Source: Pseudomonadota bacterium (GTDB lineage: Bacteria > Pseudomonadota > Alphaproteobacteria > Rhodospirillales > Rhodospirillaceae). From it: DNA of 18,407 nucleotides. The notes under the pieces are model-generated. The model searched no databases and was not told where the DNA came from. It saw nothing but the letters and a program-made list of their open reading frames with translations. Position 1 is the stretch's first letter, and the number at the start of each line of letters is the position of its first letter. Position numbers and translations under genes: made by a program. Positions 1 through 7,343 of the stretch are shown here, in pieces. The stretch lies in contig JAEWWF010000011.1 in assembly GCA_023396465.1 (NCBI GenBank), positions 1-18,407 on the forward strand. Reading direction: 5' to 3'.

Positions 1-610
1 CCCAGGCGTCGGGGCGGGTGGTGAGGTTGAGCAGCGGTGCCCGTCGCAGGTCGTCGGGTTCCGAGAACGTGTATTCGGCGGCCAGCGCCGGACTGCATGC
101 CGGCACCACGAATTCCCGCCGCAGCAGCACCGTTTCCGCTCCCGGCCAGTCGGGGGCGCCGAAATGGATGGCGGCATCCACCGGCTCCAGCCGGAAATCG
201 AACTGGGTGATGCGGGTCACCAGATTGATGGTGATGCCGCCGTGGGCGGCCAGGAAGCGCGGCAGCCGCGGCGCCAGCCAACGGGTGCCGAAGGTGGGCA
301 GAATGGCCAGATTCAGCGTGCCACCGCGTGGGTTGGCGCGCAGGTTGAGCGACGCCAGGCTGATGCGGTGCAGCGCCTCGCGCACTTCGCGGGCATAGGT
401 CTGGCCGGCCAGCGTCAGGCGGATGGTTTGCCGCTCGCGCAGGAACAGCGACACTTCCAGCTGTTCCTCCAAAGTCTTGATCTGGCGGCTGACGGCGCTT
501 TGGGTCAGGTTCAGCTCGCGCGCCGCCTGGCTGATGCTGCCGGTGCGGGCGGCGGCGTCGAAGGCCGTCAGCAGCGACAGCGAGGGCAGGAAGCGGCGCG
601 GCATCAGCAT
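1..610 (-). CDS. LysR-family transcriptional regulator (GcvA-like), C-terminus cut by the window edge
   Basis: This is a DNA-binding regulator, probably of the divergent catabolic operon that starts at 855. Reading the minus strand from ATG at 610 gives 203 residues with no stop before the edge. Residues 8-66 form the LysR winged helix-turn-helix: LLTAFDAAARTGSISQAAREL, then LTQSAVSRQIKTLEE at 35-49. Residues from about 97 begin the periplasmic-binding-protein-like effector domain (GGTLNLAILPTFGTRWLAPRL). A segment near 145-157 (DAAIHFGAPDWPG) is typical of the GcvA subgroup. The start at 610 is favoured over the ATG at 604 because GGAG lies 8 bases upstream. About 90-100 C-terminal residues are missing, as the family is usually near 300 aa. 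The effector is unknown; control of the neighbouring operon is inferred from divergent orientation and the dyad in between. Confidence 0.9.
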   Translation of the reverse strand, partial: MLMPRRFLPSLSLLTAFDAAARTGSISQAARELNLTQSAVSRQIKTLEEQLEVSLFLRERQTIRLTLAGQTYAREVREALHRISLASLNLRANPRGGTLNLAILPTFGTRWLAPRLPRFLAAHGGITINLVTRITQFDFRLEPVDAAIHFGAPDWPGAETVLLRREFVVPACSPALAAEYTFSEPDDLRRAPLLNLTTRPDAW

Positions 611-738
611 GGAGAAGGCTCCGCAAGTCAACAAGGCGGACTCTGGCGACCGCCGTCGGGTGTCCTCCATTGGGGGGCGTGGTCAGCAAAAAATCAAGGG
701 TCTGAGGCTATGCACCGGCTTCCGCTCCGGTCGCGGCA

Positions 739-759
739 GTCATGAGTTTTTATCATGAC
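739..759. promoter_or_regulatory. Perfect dyad, candidate LysR operator
   Basis: The seven-base arms GTCATGA (739-745) and TCATGAC (753-759) are perfect inverted repeats around an AT-rich 7-base centre (GTTTTTA). The dyad sits in the 244-bp gap between the divergent LysR and aminotransferase genes, 95 bases before the aminotransferase ATG. LysR proteins bind interrupted dyads of about this size between divergent genes. The structure is seen directly; the function is inferred. Confidence 0.55.
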
Positions 760-854
760 CTGAGACAGGAACGTCGGTTGCGCCGGGGCCGCCGGATTTT
801 GCAGGATGGGGACCGTCCGCGTCGTCTTTCCCAAGCCTGAAGAGTGACCGCCGC

Positions 855-2075
855 ATGTCCGCTGCCTCCTCCGCCTTCCGCCGCGCCGCCCGCCTGGACG
901 GCATCGAGGTGTCGCTGATCGTTCAGATTTCCGAGAAGGCCCGCGAGGCCCGCCAGCGCGGCGAGCCGGTGATCGGCCTCGGCACCGGCGAGCCCGACTT
1001 CGACACGCCGCAGCGCATCAAGGACGCCGCCGCCGCCGCCATGGCCGCCGGCGACACCCGCTATCCGCCCACCGCCGGCACAGCCGCCCTGCGCGCCGCC
1101 GTGGCGGAGAAGTTCCGGCGCGAGAACGGGCTCGACTACGCCGCCGATCAGATCATCGTTTCCACCGGCGCCAAGCAGGTCCTGTTCAACGCCTTCTTCG
1201 CCACCCTGGAGCCGGGCGACGAGGTGATCATCCCCGCCCCCTACTGGACCAGCTACCTCGACATCGTGCGGGTGTGCGGCGGCGTGCCGGTGATCGTCGA
1301 CACCCGCGCCGAGGACGGCTTCCGCCTTGACCCCGAGGCGCTGCGGGCGGCCATCACGCCGCGCACCCGCTGGCTGCTGCTGAACGCCCCCGGCAATCCG
1401 TCCGGCGCCACCTACACCACCGCCGAGCTGCGCGCCGCCCTGGCGCCGCTGGCCGATCATCCGCAGGTGTGGGTGCTGAGCGACGACATCTATGAACACA
1501 TCCGCTTCACCGACGGCCCCTTCGTCACCACCGCCGCCGCGGTGCCGGAGCTGCGCGACCGCACCCTGACGCTCAACGGTGTGTCCAAGGCCTATGCCAT
1601 GACCGGCTGGCGCATCGGCTATGCCGCCGGGCCGAAGCCGCTGATCGGCGCCATGATCGCCGCCCAGGGGCAGTCCACCTCCGGCGCCTGCTCCATCGCC
1701 CAGGCCGCCTCGGTGGCGGCGCTGACCGGGCCGCAGGACTGCGTTGGCGAGATGGTGGCCGTCTACCGCCAGCGCCGCGACCTGGTGTGCGCCGCCCTGA
1801 ACGCGGTGCCGGGGCTCGCCTGCCCGCCGCCGGGCGGGGCGTTCTACGTCTTCCCGTCCTGCGCCGGCCTGTTCGGTCGCCGCACGCCGGCCGGGGCCAC
1901 GTTGACCTCCGCCATGGACGTCGCCACCTATCTGCTTGAGTCCGCCCATGTGGCGGTGGTGCCCGGCGAGGCCTTCGGCGCGCCCGAGCATTTCCGCATC
2001 TCCACCGCGTCGGCCACCGCCGACTTGCAGGAGGCGTGCCGCCGCATCGCCGCCGCCTGCGCCGCCCTGTCGTGA
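855..2075 (+). CDS. Class I/II PLP-dependent aminotransferase (aspartate aminotransferase fold)
   Basis: This cytosolic PLP enzyme moves an amino group from an amino acid to a 2-oxo acid. It has 406 residues, normal for fold-type I aminotransferases. Visible landmarks are GEPDFDTP at 45-52, YPPTAGTAALR near 70-80, NPSG at 181-184 (the PLP-contacting Asn), SDDIYEH at 209-215 (Asp211 and Tyr213), the Schiff-base Lys245 in NGVSKAYAMTGWRIGY, and the substrate-carboxylate Arg381 in HFRIS. It is the first gene of the plus-strand operon, and the next gene starts 26 bases after its stop. The substrate cannot be read from sequence. With an aminoadipate semialdehyde dehydrogenase and a ThDP enzyme beside it, 2-aminoadipate (giving 2-oxoadipate) or lysine are plausible. 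Family is certain, specificity inferred. The SD is weak (GAAGAG about 10 bases upstream). Confidence 0.93.
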   Translation: MSAASSAFRRAARLDGIEVSLIVQISEKAREARQRGEPVIGLGTGEPDFDTPQRIKDAAAAAMAAGDTRYPPTAGTAALRAAVAEKFRRENGLDYAADQIIVSTGAKQVLFNAFFATLEPGDEVIIPAPYWTSYLDIVRVCGGVPVIVDTRAEDGFRLDPEALRAAITPRTRWLLLNAPGNPSGATYTTAELRAALAPLADHPQVWVLSDDIYEHIRFTDGPFVTTAAAVPELRDRTLTLNGVSKAYAMTGWRIGYAAGPKPLIGAMIAAQGQSTSGACSIAQAASVAALTGPQDCVGEMVAVYRQRRDLVCAALNAVPGLACPPPGGAFYVFPSCAGLFGRRTPAGATLTSAMDVATYLLESAHVAVVPGEAFGAPEHFRISTASATADLQEACRRIAAACAALS

Positions 2076-2101
2076 TGTCTCCGTTCCCGAGGATCGTTCC
2101 C

Positions 2102-3769
2102 ATGAAGAAGACCGGTGGCCGCCTGATCGTCGACGCCCTCGCCGCCCAGGGCGTCGACCGCGTGTTCTGCATTCCCGGCGAGAGCTACCTTGCGGTGCTC
2201 GATGCCCTGCATGACGCCGCCATCCAGACGGTGGTGTGTCGCCACGAGGGCGGTGCCGCCATGTCGGCCGAGGCCCACGGCAAGCTCACCGGCCGCCCCG
2301 GCGTCTGCATGGTCACCCGTGGCCCCGGCGCCACCAACGCCGCCGCCGGTATCCATGTGGCGCAGCAGGACAGCACGCCCATGGTGCTGCTGATCGGCCA
2401 GATCGAGCGCGGCATGCGCGGCCGCGATGCCTTCCAGGAAGTGGATTACACCCAGGTCTTCGGCTCCATCGCCAAGTGGGTGGCGGAGATCGACAGCCCC
2501 GACCGGGTGCCGGAGATGATCTCGCGCGCCTTCCACGTCGCCTGTTCCGGCCGTCCCGGCCCGGTGGTGCTGGCGCTGCCCGAGGACATGCTGGTGGAAG
2601 AGGCCGAGGTCGCCGTCGCCGCCGCCGCCGTCATCGCCGAGCCGGCCGCCACCCCGGCCACCATGGCCGCCGTCGCCGACCGCCTGCGCGTCGCCAAGGC
2701 GCCGGTCATCATCGCCGGCGGCTCGCGCTGGACGCCGGAGGCGGTGGCCGATCTCGCCCGCTTCGCCGAGGCGTGGGATCTGCCGGTGGCGTGCTCCTTC
2801 CGCCGCCAGATGCTGGTCGATCATCTGCACCCGAACTATGCCGGCGACGTCGGCCTCGGCATCAATCCGGCGCTGCTGGCGCGGCTGAAGGCGGCCGACG
2901 TGGTGCTGCTGGTGGGCGGCCGCATGTCGGAAGTGCCGTCGCAGAGCTACGACCTGCTCGCCATCCCCTCGCCGCAGGCGGACCTGATCCACGTCCATCC
3001 GGGGGCGGAGGAGCTGGGCCGCGTCTATCGCCCGGCGGTCGCCGTCAACGCCACTCCCGGCGCCTTCCTGGCCGCCGCCCTGGCGCTGGAGGCCCCGACC
3101 GCCCCCGCCTGGGCCGGCAGCGCCGCCGCCGCCCACGCCGATTATCTCGCCTGGAGCGGCGCCCGCCCGCAGGTGCCCGGCCCGGTGCAGATGGCGCCCA
3201 TGGTCGAGTGGTTGCAGGAGCGCCTCGGCCCCACCGCCATCGTCACCAACGGCGCCGGCAACTATGCCACCTGGGTGCATCGCTTCTGGCGCTTCCGGGG
3301 CTTCGGCAGCCAGTTGGCGCCCACCTCCGGCTCCATGGGCTACGGCCTGCCGGCGGCGGTGGCGGCCAAGCTCGCCCACCCGGAACGGCCGGTGGTGTGC
3401 TTCGCCGGTGACGGCTGCTTCCAGATGACCGGGCTGGAGTTCGGCACCGCCGTGCAGCATGGCGCCGCCGTGCTGGTGGTGGTGGTCGACAACGGCATGT
3501 ACGGCACCATCCGCATGCACCAGGAGCGTGAGTATCCCGGCCGCGTGTCCGCCACCACCCTGCACAACCCCGATTTCGCCGCCTTCGCCCGTGCCTACGG
3601 CGGTCACGGCGAGACGGTGGAGACCACCGACGCTTTCGCCCCCGCCGTGGAGCGGGCGCTGGCATCGGGCAAGGCCGCCATCATCCACGTCCGCCTCGAC
3701 CCCGAGGCGTTGACCCCGGCCCGCTCGCTTTCGGAAATCCGTGCCGCCGCCGTCGCGGCCGGCCGCTGA
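2102..3769 (+). CDS. Thiamine-diphosphate-dependent enzyme, acetolactate-synthase-like (2-oxo acid decarboxylase or lyase)
   Basis: A 555-residue ThDP enzyme of the AHAS/benzoylformate decarboxylase superfamily, with all three domains. The N-terminal PYR domain (about 1-165) has the catalytic Glu49 in RHEGGAAM and RGPGATNAA near 73-81. The middle domain (about 185-320) includes PVIIAGGSRW at 201-210. The C-terminal PP domain (about 360-535) has the ThDP/Mg motif GDG at 436-438, closing with VVDNGMYGTIRMHQE (Asn464). The start at 2102 is chosen over in-frame upstream codons because GAGG lies about 9 bases before it and the PYR domain begins at once. No small regulatory subunit (ilvN) is adjacent and the gene lies in a catabolic operon, so true acetolactate synthase is unlikely. 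A 2-oxo acid decarboxylase comparable to AruI (2-ketoarginine decarboxylase, which also works with an aminotransferase) is an alternative. The substrate is not determined. Confidence 0.9.
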   Translation: MKKTGGRLIVDALAAQGVDRVFCIPGESYLAVLDALHDAAIQTVVCRHEGGAAMSAEAHGKLTGRPGVCMVTRGPGATNAAAGIHVAQQDSTPMVLLIGQIERGMRGRDAFQEVDYTQVFGSIAKWVAEIDSPDRVPEMISRAFHVACSGRPGPVVLALPEDMLVEEAEVAVAAAAVIAEPAATPATMAAVADRLRVAKAPVIIAGGSRWTPEAVADLARFAEAWDLPVACSFRRQMLVDHLHPNYAGDVGLGINPALLARLKAADVVLLVGGRMSEVPSQSYDLLAIPSPQADLIHVHPGAEELGRVYRPAVAVNATPGAFLAAALALEAPTAPAWAGSAAAAHADYLAWSGARPQVPGPVQMAPMVEWLQERLGPTAIVTNGAGNYATWVHRFWRFRGFGSQLAPTSGSMGYGLPAAVAAKLAHPERPVVCFAGDGCFQMTGLEFGTAVQHGAAVLVVVVDNGMYGTIRMHQEREYPGRVSATTLHNPDFAAFARAYGGHGETVETTDAFAPAVERALASGKAAIIHVRLDPEALTPARSLSEIRAAAVAAGR

Positions 3770-3807
3770 GATCGCTGGACACCATCAAGAACGGGAGGCC
3801 CCATACC

Positions 3808-5304
3808 GTGTCCCATGCCGCCATTCTCGACCGCTTTGGCCTGACTTTCTCCGGTAGCGACGGCATCGCCGTGCGCTCGCCGGTGGATGGCAGCCACCTC
3901 GCCACCGTGCCGGTCACCACCCCGGCCGAGATGCAGGCGATGATCGCCACCGCCAAGGAAGCCTTCACCGCCTGGCGCACCGTGCCGGCGCCGCGCCGCG
4001 GCGAGCTGATCCGCCTGCTGGGCGAGGAACTGCGCGCCGCCAAGGAAGACCTCGGCCGTCTGGTCAGCCTGGAAGCGGGCAAGATCTACCAGGAAGGCCT
4101 GGGCGAAGTGCAGGAGATGATCGACATCTGCGACTTCGCCGTCGGTCTGTCGCGCCAGCTTTACGGCCTGACCATCGCCTCGGAGCGTCCCGGCCACCGC
4201 ATGATGGAAAGCTGGCACCCCATGGGCGTGTGCGGCGTCATCAGCGCCTTCAACTTCCCGGTCGCCGTGTGGTCGTGGAACGCTGCCCTGGCGCTGGTCT
4301 GCGGTGACCCGGTGGTGTGGAAGCCGTCGGAGAAGACGCCGCTGACCGCGCTCGCCTGCCAGGTGCTGTTCGAGCGCGCCGCCGCCCGCTTCGGCGATCT
4401 GCCGGCCGGTCTGTCGCAGGTGGCCATCGGCGGTCGCGACATCGGCGAGATGCTGGTGGCGAGCCCCGACGTCGCCATTGTCTCGGCCACCGGCTCCACC
4501 CGCATGGGCCGCGACGTCGCCGCCAAGGTGGCGGCCCGCTTTGGCCGCAGCATCCTGGAACTGGGCGGCAACGCCGCCATGATCGTGGCGCCGTCGGCCG
4601 ATCTGGAACTGGCGGTGCGGGCCATCGTGTTCTCCGCCGTCGGTACCTGCGGCCAGCGCTGCACCTCGCTGCGCCGGCTGATCGTCCACCGCAGCGTCCG
4701 CGATGCCCTGCTGCCGCGCCTCGTGAAAGCCTATCAGGGGGCGCCGGTCGGCAACCCGCTGGAAGCCGGCACCCTGATCGGTCCGATGGTCGACAAGGGC
4801 GCCTTCGACGCCATGCAGCACGCGCTCGACAAGGCCCGCGCCGACGGCGGCACCGTCCACGGCGGCGAGCGCCTGCTGGCCGACCAGTATCCCGATGCGT
4901 ATTACGTCCGCCCCGCCATCGTCGAGATGCCGGCTCAGACCGAGATCGTGCGGGAAGAGACCTTCGCGCCCATCCTCTATGTCATGACCTACGACACCCT
5001 TGAGGAGGCCATCGCCCTGCACAACGGCGTGCCGCAGGGCCTGTCGTCGTGCATCTTCTCCACCGACCTGCGGGAGACGGAGCTGTTCCTGTCGGCCGCC
5101 GGCTCCGACTGCGGCATCGCCAACGTCAACATCGGCCCCTCGGGCGCCGAGATCGGCGGCGCCTTCGGCGGTGAGAAGGAAACCGGCGGCGGCCGCGAGT
5201 CCGGCTCCGATGCGTGGAAGGGTTACATGCGCCGCGCCACCAACACCATCAACTACTCGCGTGACCTGCCGCTGGCGCAGGGCATCAAGTTCGACATCGG
5301 CTAA
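3808..5304 (+). CDS. amaB: ALDH7-family 2-aminoadipate semialdehyde / piperideine-6-carboxylate dehydrogenase
   Basis: A cytosolic NAD(P)+-dependent aldehyde dehydrogenase that oxidises 2-aminoadipate 6-semialdehyde (in equilibrium with piperideine-6-carboxylate) to 2-aminoadipate in lysine/pipecolate catabolism. The 498-residue protein has Asn149 (SAFNFP), Lys172 (WKPSEKTP), general base Glu251 (LELGGNAA), nucleophile Cys285 (GTCGQRCTS) and EETFAP near 383-388. The C-terminal block from SGAEIGGAFGG (445-455) through TGGGRESGSDAWKGYMRR (459-476) and TINYS to LPLAQGIKF is the ALDH7A1/antiquitin signature and nearly matches the human enzyme as I recall it. The start is GTG at 3808, with GGGAGG 9 bases upstream; the ATG at 3815 is out of frame. 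A pipecolate-oxidase-like gene follows directly, as amaA neighbours amaB in Pseudomonas putida. Confidence 0.88.
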   Translation: MSHAAILDRFGLTFSGSDGIAVRSPVDGSHLATVPVTTPAEMQAMIATAKEAFTAWRTVPAPRRGELIRLLGEELRAAKEDLGRLVSLEAGKIYQEGLGEVQEMIDICDFAVGLSRQLYGLTIASERPGHRMMESWHPMGVCGVISAFNFPVAVWSWNAALALVCGDPVVWKPSEKTPLTALACQVLFERAAARFGDLPAGLSQVAIGGRDIGEMLVASPDVAIVSATGSTRMGRDVAAKVAARFGRSILELGGNAAMIVAPSADLELAVRAIVFSAVGTCGQRCTSLRRLIVHRSVRDALLPRLVKAYQGAPVGNPLEAGTLIGPMVDKGAFDAMQHALDKARADGGTVHGGERLLADQYPDAYYVRPAIVEMPAQTEIVREETFAPILYVMTYDTLEEAIALHNGVPQGLSSCIFSTDLRETELFLSAAGSDCGIANVNIGPSGAEIGGAFGGEKETGGGRESGSDAWKGYMRRATNTINYSRDLPLAQGIKFDIG

Positions 5305-5327
5305 CCGCGAAAGGGGCGGTGGAGATC

Positions 5328-6620
5328 ATGGACAGTCGCTTGCAGATGATCGAGTCGCATGGTCTGTGGGGGCGCACGGCACCGCCGCCGCCCCCGACCG
5401 CCGCCCTGTCGGGCGCGCGGGATGTCGACGTGGTGATCGTCGGGGCCGGCTACACCGGCCTCTCCGCCGCCCTGCATCTGGCCGAGGGCGGCGCCCGCGT
5501 GGTGGTGCTGGAGGCCGATCAGATCGGCACCGGCGGTTCCGGTCGCAACGTCGGGCTGGTCAACGCCGGCATGTGGGTGATGCCCGACGATCTGCCGTCG
5601 GTGCTCGGCAGCGTCCACGGCGACCGTCTGCTCGATGTTCTCGGCAACGGGCCACGTCTGGTGTTCGACACCGTGGCCAAGTACGGCCTGGAGTGCGAGG
5701 CCCGGCCCAATGGCACCTTGCATTGCGCCGTCGGCCGCAGCGGCCTTGCCGAGTTGGAGAAGCGGGCCGAGCAGTGGCAGCGGCGCGGTGCCCCCGTGCG
5801 ATTGCTGTCGGCGGCCGAGGCGGCGGCGCGGGTCGGCACCGACCTCTACGCCGGTGCCCTGCTGGACGAGCGGGCCGGCACCATCCAGCCGCTGGCCTAC
5901 GCCCGTGGCCTTGCCCGTGTCGCCCAGGCGGCGGGGGCGGAGATTTTCACCGGCAGCGCCGTCACCGGCTATGTCGAGGATGGCAGCCGTTGGCGAGTGA
6001 CCACTGCCAACGGCAGCGTCACCGCCGACTGGATCATCGTCGCCACCAACGCCTATACCACGGCGCCGTGGCCGGAGATTCGCCGCGAGATCGTCCATTT
6101 GCCTTACTTCAACTTTGCCACCGCGCCGCTCTCCGAGGCGCAGCAGGCCCGTATTCTGCCGGGCGGCGAAGGGGCGTGGGACACTCGCTCGGTGCTGACC
6201 TCCTTCCGCATGGATGCCGCCGGCCGGCTGGTGCTGGGCAGCGTCGGCGCCCTGCGCAACAGCGGTCGGGCGGTGCATCGCGCCTGGGCCCGCCGCGCCC
6301 TGCGGCGGCTGTTCCCCGAGATCGCCGAGGTGCCGTTCGAGCATGAGTGGTTCGGCTGGATCGGCCTCACCGACACCAACCTGCCGCGCTTCCACCGGCT
6401 GGCGCCACGGGTGGTGACCTTCTGCGGCTACAACGGCCGCGGCATTTCGCCCGGTACGGTGTTCGGCCGTTGCCTCGCGCGGCTGGTTCTCGGTCAGGTG
6501 AGCGAGGGCGACCTGCCGCTGCCGGTGACCGATCCCACCCGCCATTCCTTCCGCATGGCGCATGAGGCGGTCTACGAGTACGGCGCCCAGGCCGCCCATC
6601 TGGTGGGCGTGGGGTACTGA
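5328..6620 (+). CDS. FAD-dependent amine/amino-acid oxidoreductase (DAO family, L-pipecolate oxidase AmaA-like)
   Basis: A 430-residue flavoprotein of the D-amino-acid oxidase/GlpD superfamily (COG0665 type). Its N-terminal Rossmann motif is DVVIVGAGYTGLSAALHLAE (34-53), with the ribose-binding Glu62 at the end of VVVLE and TGGSGRN at 68-74. The C-terminus has the second FAD-contact region, FCGYNGRGISPGTVFGR (365-381). No signal peptide or membrane span is seen. The gene lies 23 bases after the ALDH7 gene and ends the operon. In this setting the likely role is oxidation of L-pipecolate, or a related cyclic or secondary amine, to the imine consumed by the dehydrogenase. Gamma-glutamylputrescine or other amine oxidases share the fold. 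ATG at 5328 is preferred (purine-rich AAGGGGCGGTGGAG upstream); an in-frame GTG at 5319 would add three residues. The family is secure, the substrate inferred. Confidence 0.85.
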   Translation: MDSRLQMIESHGLWGRTAPPPPPTAALSGARDVDVVIVGAGYTGLSAALHLAEGGARVVVLEADQIGTGGSGRNVGLVNAGMWVMPDDLPSVLGSVHGDRLLDVLGNGPRLVFDTVAKYGLECEARPNGTLHCAVGRSGLAELEKRAEQWQRRGAPVRLLSAAEAAARVGTDLYAGALLDERAGTIQPLAYARGLARVAQAAGAEIFTGSAVTGYVEDGSRWRVTTANGSVTADWIIVATNAYTTAPWPEIRREIVHLPYFNFATAPLSEAQQARILPGGEGAWDTRSVLTSFRMDAAGRLVLGSVGALRNSGRAVHRAWARRALRRLFPEIAEVPFEHEWFGWIGLTDTNLPRFHRLAPRVVTFCGYNGRGISPGTVFGRCLARLVLGQVSEGDLPLPVTDPTRHSFRMAHEAVYEYGAQAAHLVGVGY

Positions 6621-6647
6621 TCCCGACTGCCGGGGGCGGTGCTGCCG

Positions 6648-7343
6648 TCAGGCGAGCCCCCGGCTGCGCGCCTCCAGCGCCGCCTCGGCGCGGGAGGAGA
6701 TGTGCAGCTTGGCGTAGATCGCCTTGACGTGCGACGCCACCGTGTGGGCCGAAACGCCCAGCATCTCCGCCACCTCCGGGGTGCGCAGGCCACGGCCGAG
6801 CAGGCGCAGCACCTCCGTCTCGCGGGGGGTCAGGTCGCTTGGCCGGGGATCGGGTGCTGGCGGCGGGCGATGGAAATGTCGCACCAGCCGCCGGGCCATG
6901 GCCGGTGACAGGGGCGGCTCGCCGTCGTGGATGCGGCGGAGCGTGCGCAGCATGGCCGCCCGGTCATGATCCTTCAGCAGATACCCTTGGGCACCGGCCG
7001 CCAGGGCGCCGAACAGGTGATCGTCATCGTCGAAGATGGTCGCCACCACCGGCAGGGCGCCGGCCGGTAGCCGCATCAGGTCCGGCAGCAGGTCGAGCCC
7101 GCAGCCGTCCGGCAGACCGATATCCACCAGCGCCAGCAGGGCCGGGCGTCCGGGATCGGCGGTGGCCGGAAGGCTTGGCAACAGGCTCGCCAGCGCGGCG
7201 CGGCCGGCGGCAAGGCCGTCGGCCGCCGCGATGGGCAGTGGCCCGAAGGCATCGGTGACCACCGCCATCAGGGCCTCGCGGGTGTGGGGCTCGTCCTCGA
7301 CCACCAGCACGGCGGTGAACGGTGGCGGCGACGCGGCGGTCAT
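6648..7343 (-). CDS. NarL/FixJ-type response regulator with LuxR HTH
   Basis: A 231-residue two-component transcription regulator. The receiver domain (about 10-140) has the acidic pocket Glu16-Asp17-Glu18, phospho-acceptor Asp74 (LVDIGLPDG), Thr102 (ATIFDDDD) and Lys124 (YLLKD). A proline-rich linker (about 158-168) leads to a C-terminal LuxR-type helix-turn-helix (169-229): LTPRETEVLRLLGRGL, EVAEMLGVSAHTVASHVKAI. The start is ATG 7343, which overlaps the histidine kinase stop as ATGA, indicating translational coupling; a longer in-frame opening to 7400 lies inside the kinase gene and is rejected. The gene is convergent with the FAD oxidase operon, with only 27 bases between stops. Targets are unknown. 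The closest candidate site is the dyad upstream of the kinase (9642-9659). Confidence 0.93.
   Translation of the reverse strand: MTAASPPPFTAVLVVEDEPHTREALMAVVTDAFGPLPIAAADGLAAGRAALASLLPSLPATADPGRPALLALVDIGLPDGCGLDLLPDLMRLPAGALPVVATIFDDDDHLFGALAAGAQGYLLKDHDRAAMLRTLRRIHDGEPPLSPAMARRLVRHFHRPPPAPDPRPSDLTPRETEVLRLLGRGLRTPEVAEMLGVSAHTVASHVKAIYAKLHISSRAEAALEARSRGLA

Noticed and set aside
778..807. TTGCGC...CAGGAT as the aminotransferase promoter
   Set aside because: Poor match to the -10 consensus; position relative to the dyad is reasonable, but the evidence is too weak to annotate.
753..1991. Long minus-strand open frame opposite the aminotransferase gene
   Set aside because: Gly/His/Arg-rich shadow of a GC-rich gene; the plus strand encodes a complete aminotransferase. 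Similar antisense frames at 1928-3688, 3604-5022, 5301-6599 and 15636-16979 were rejected for the same reason.
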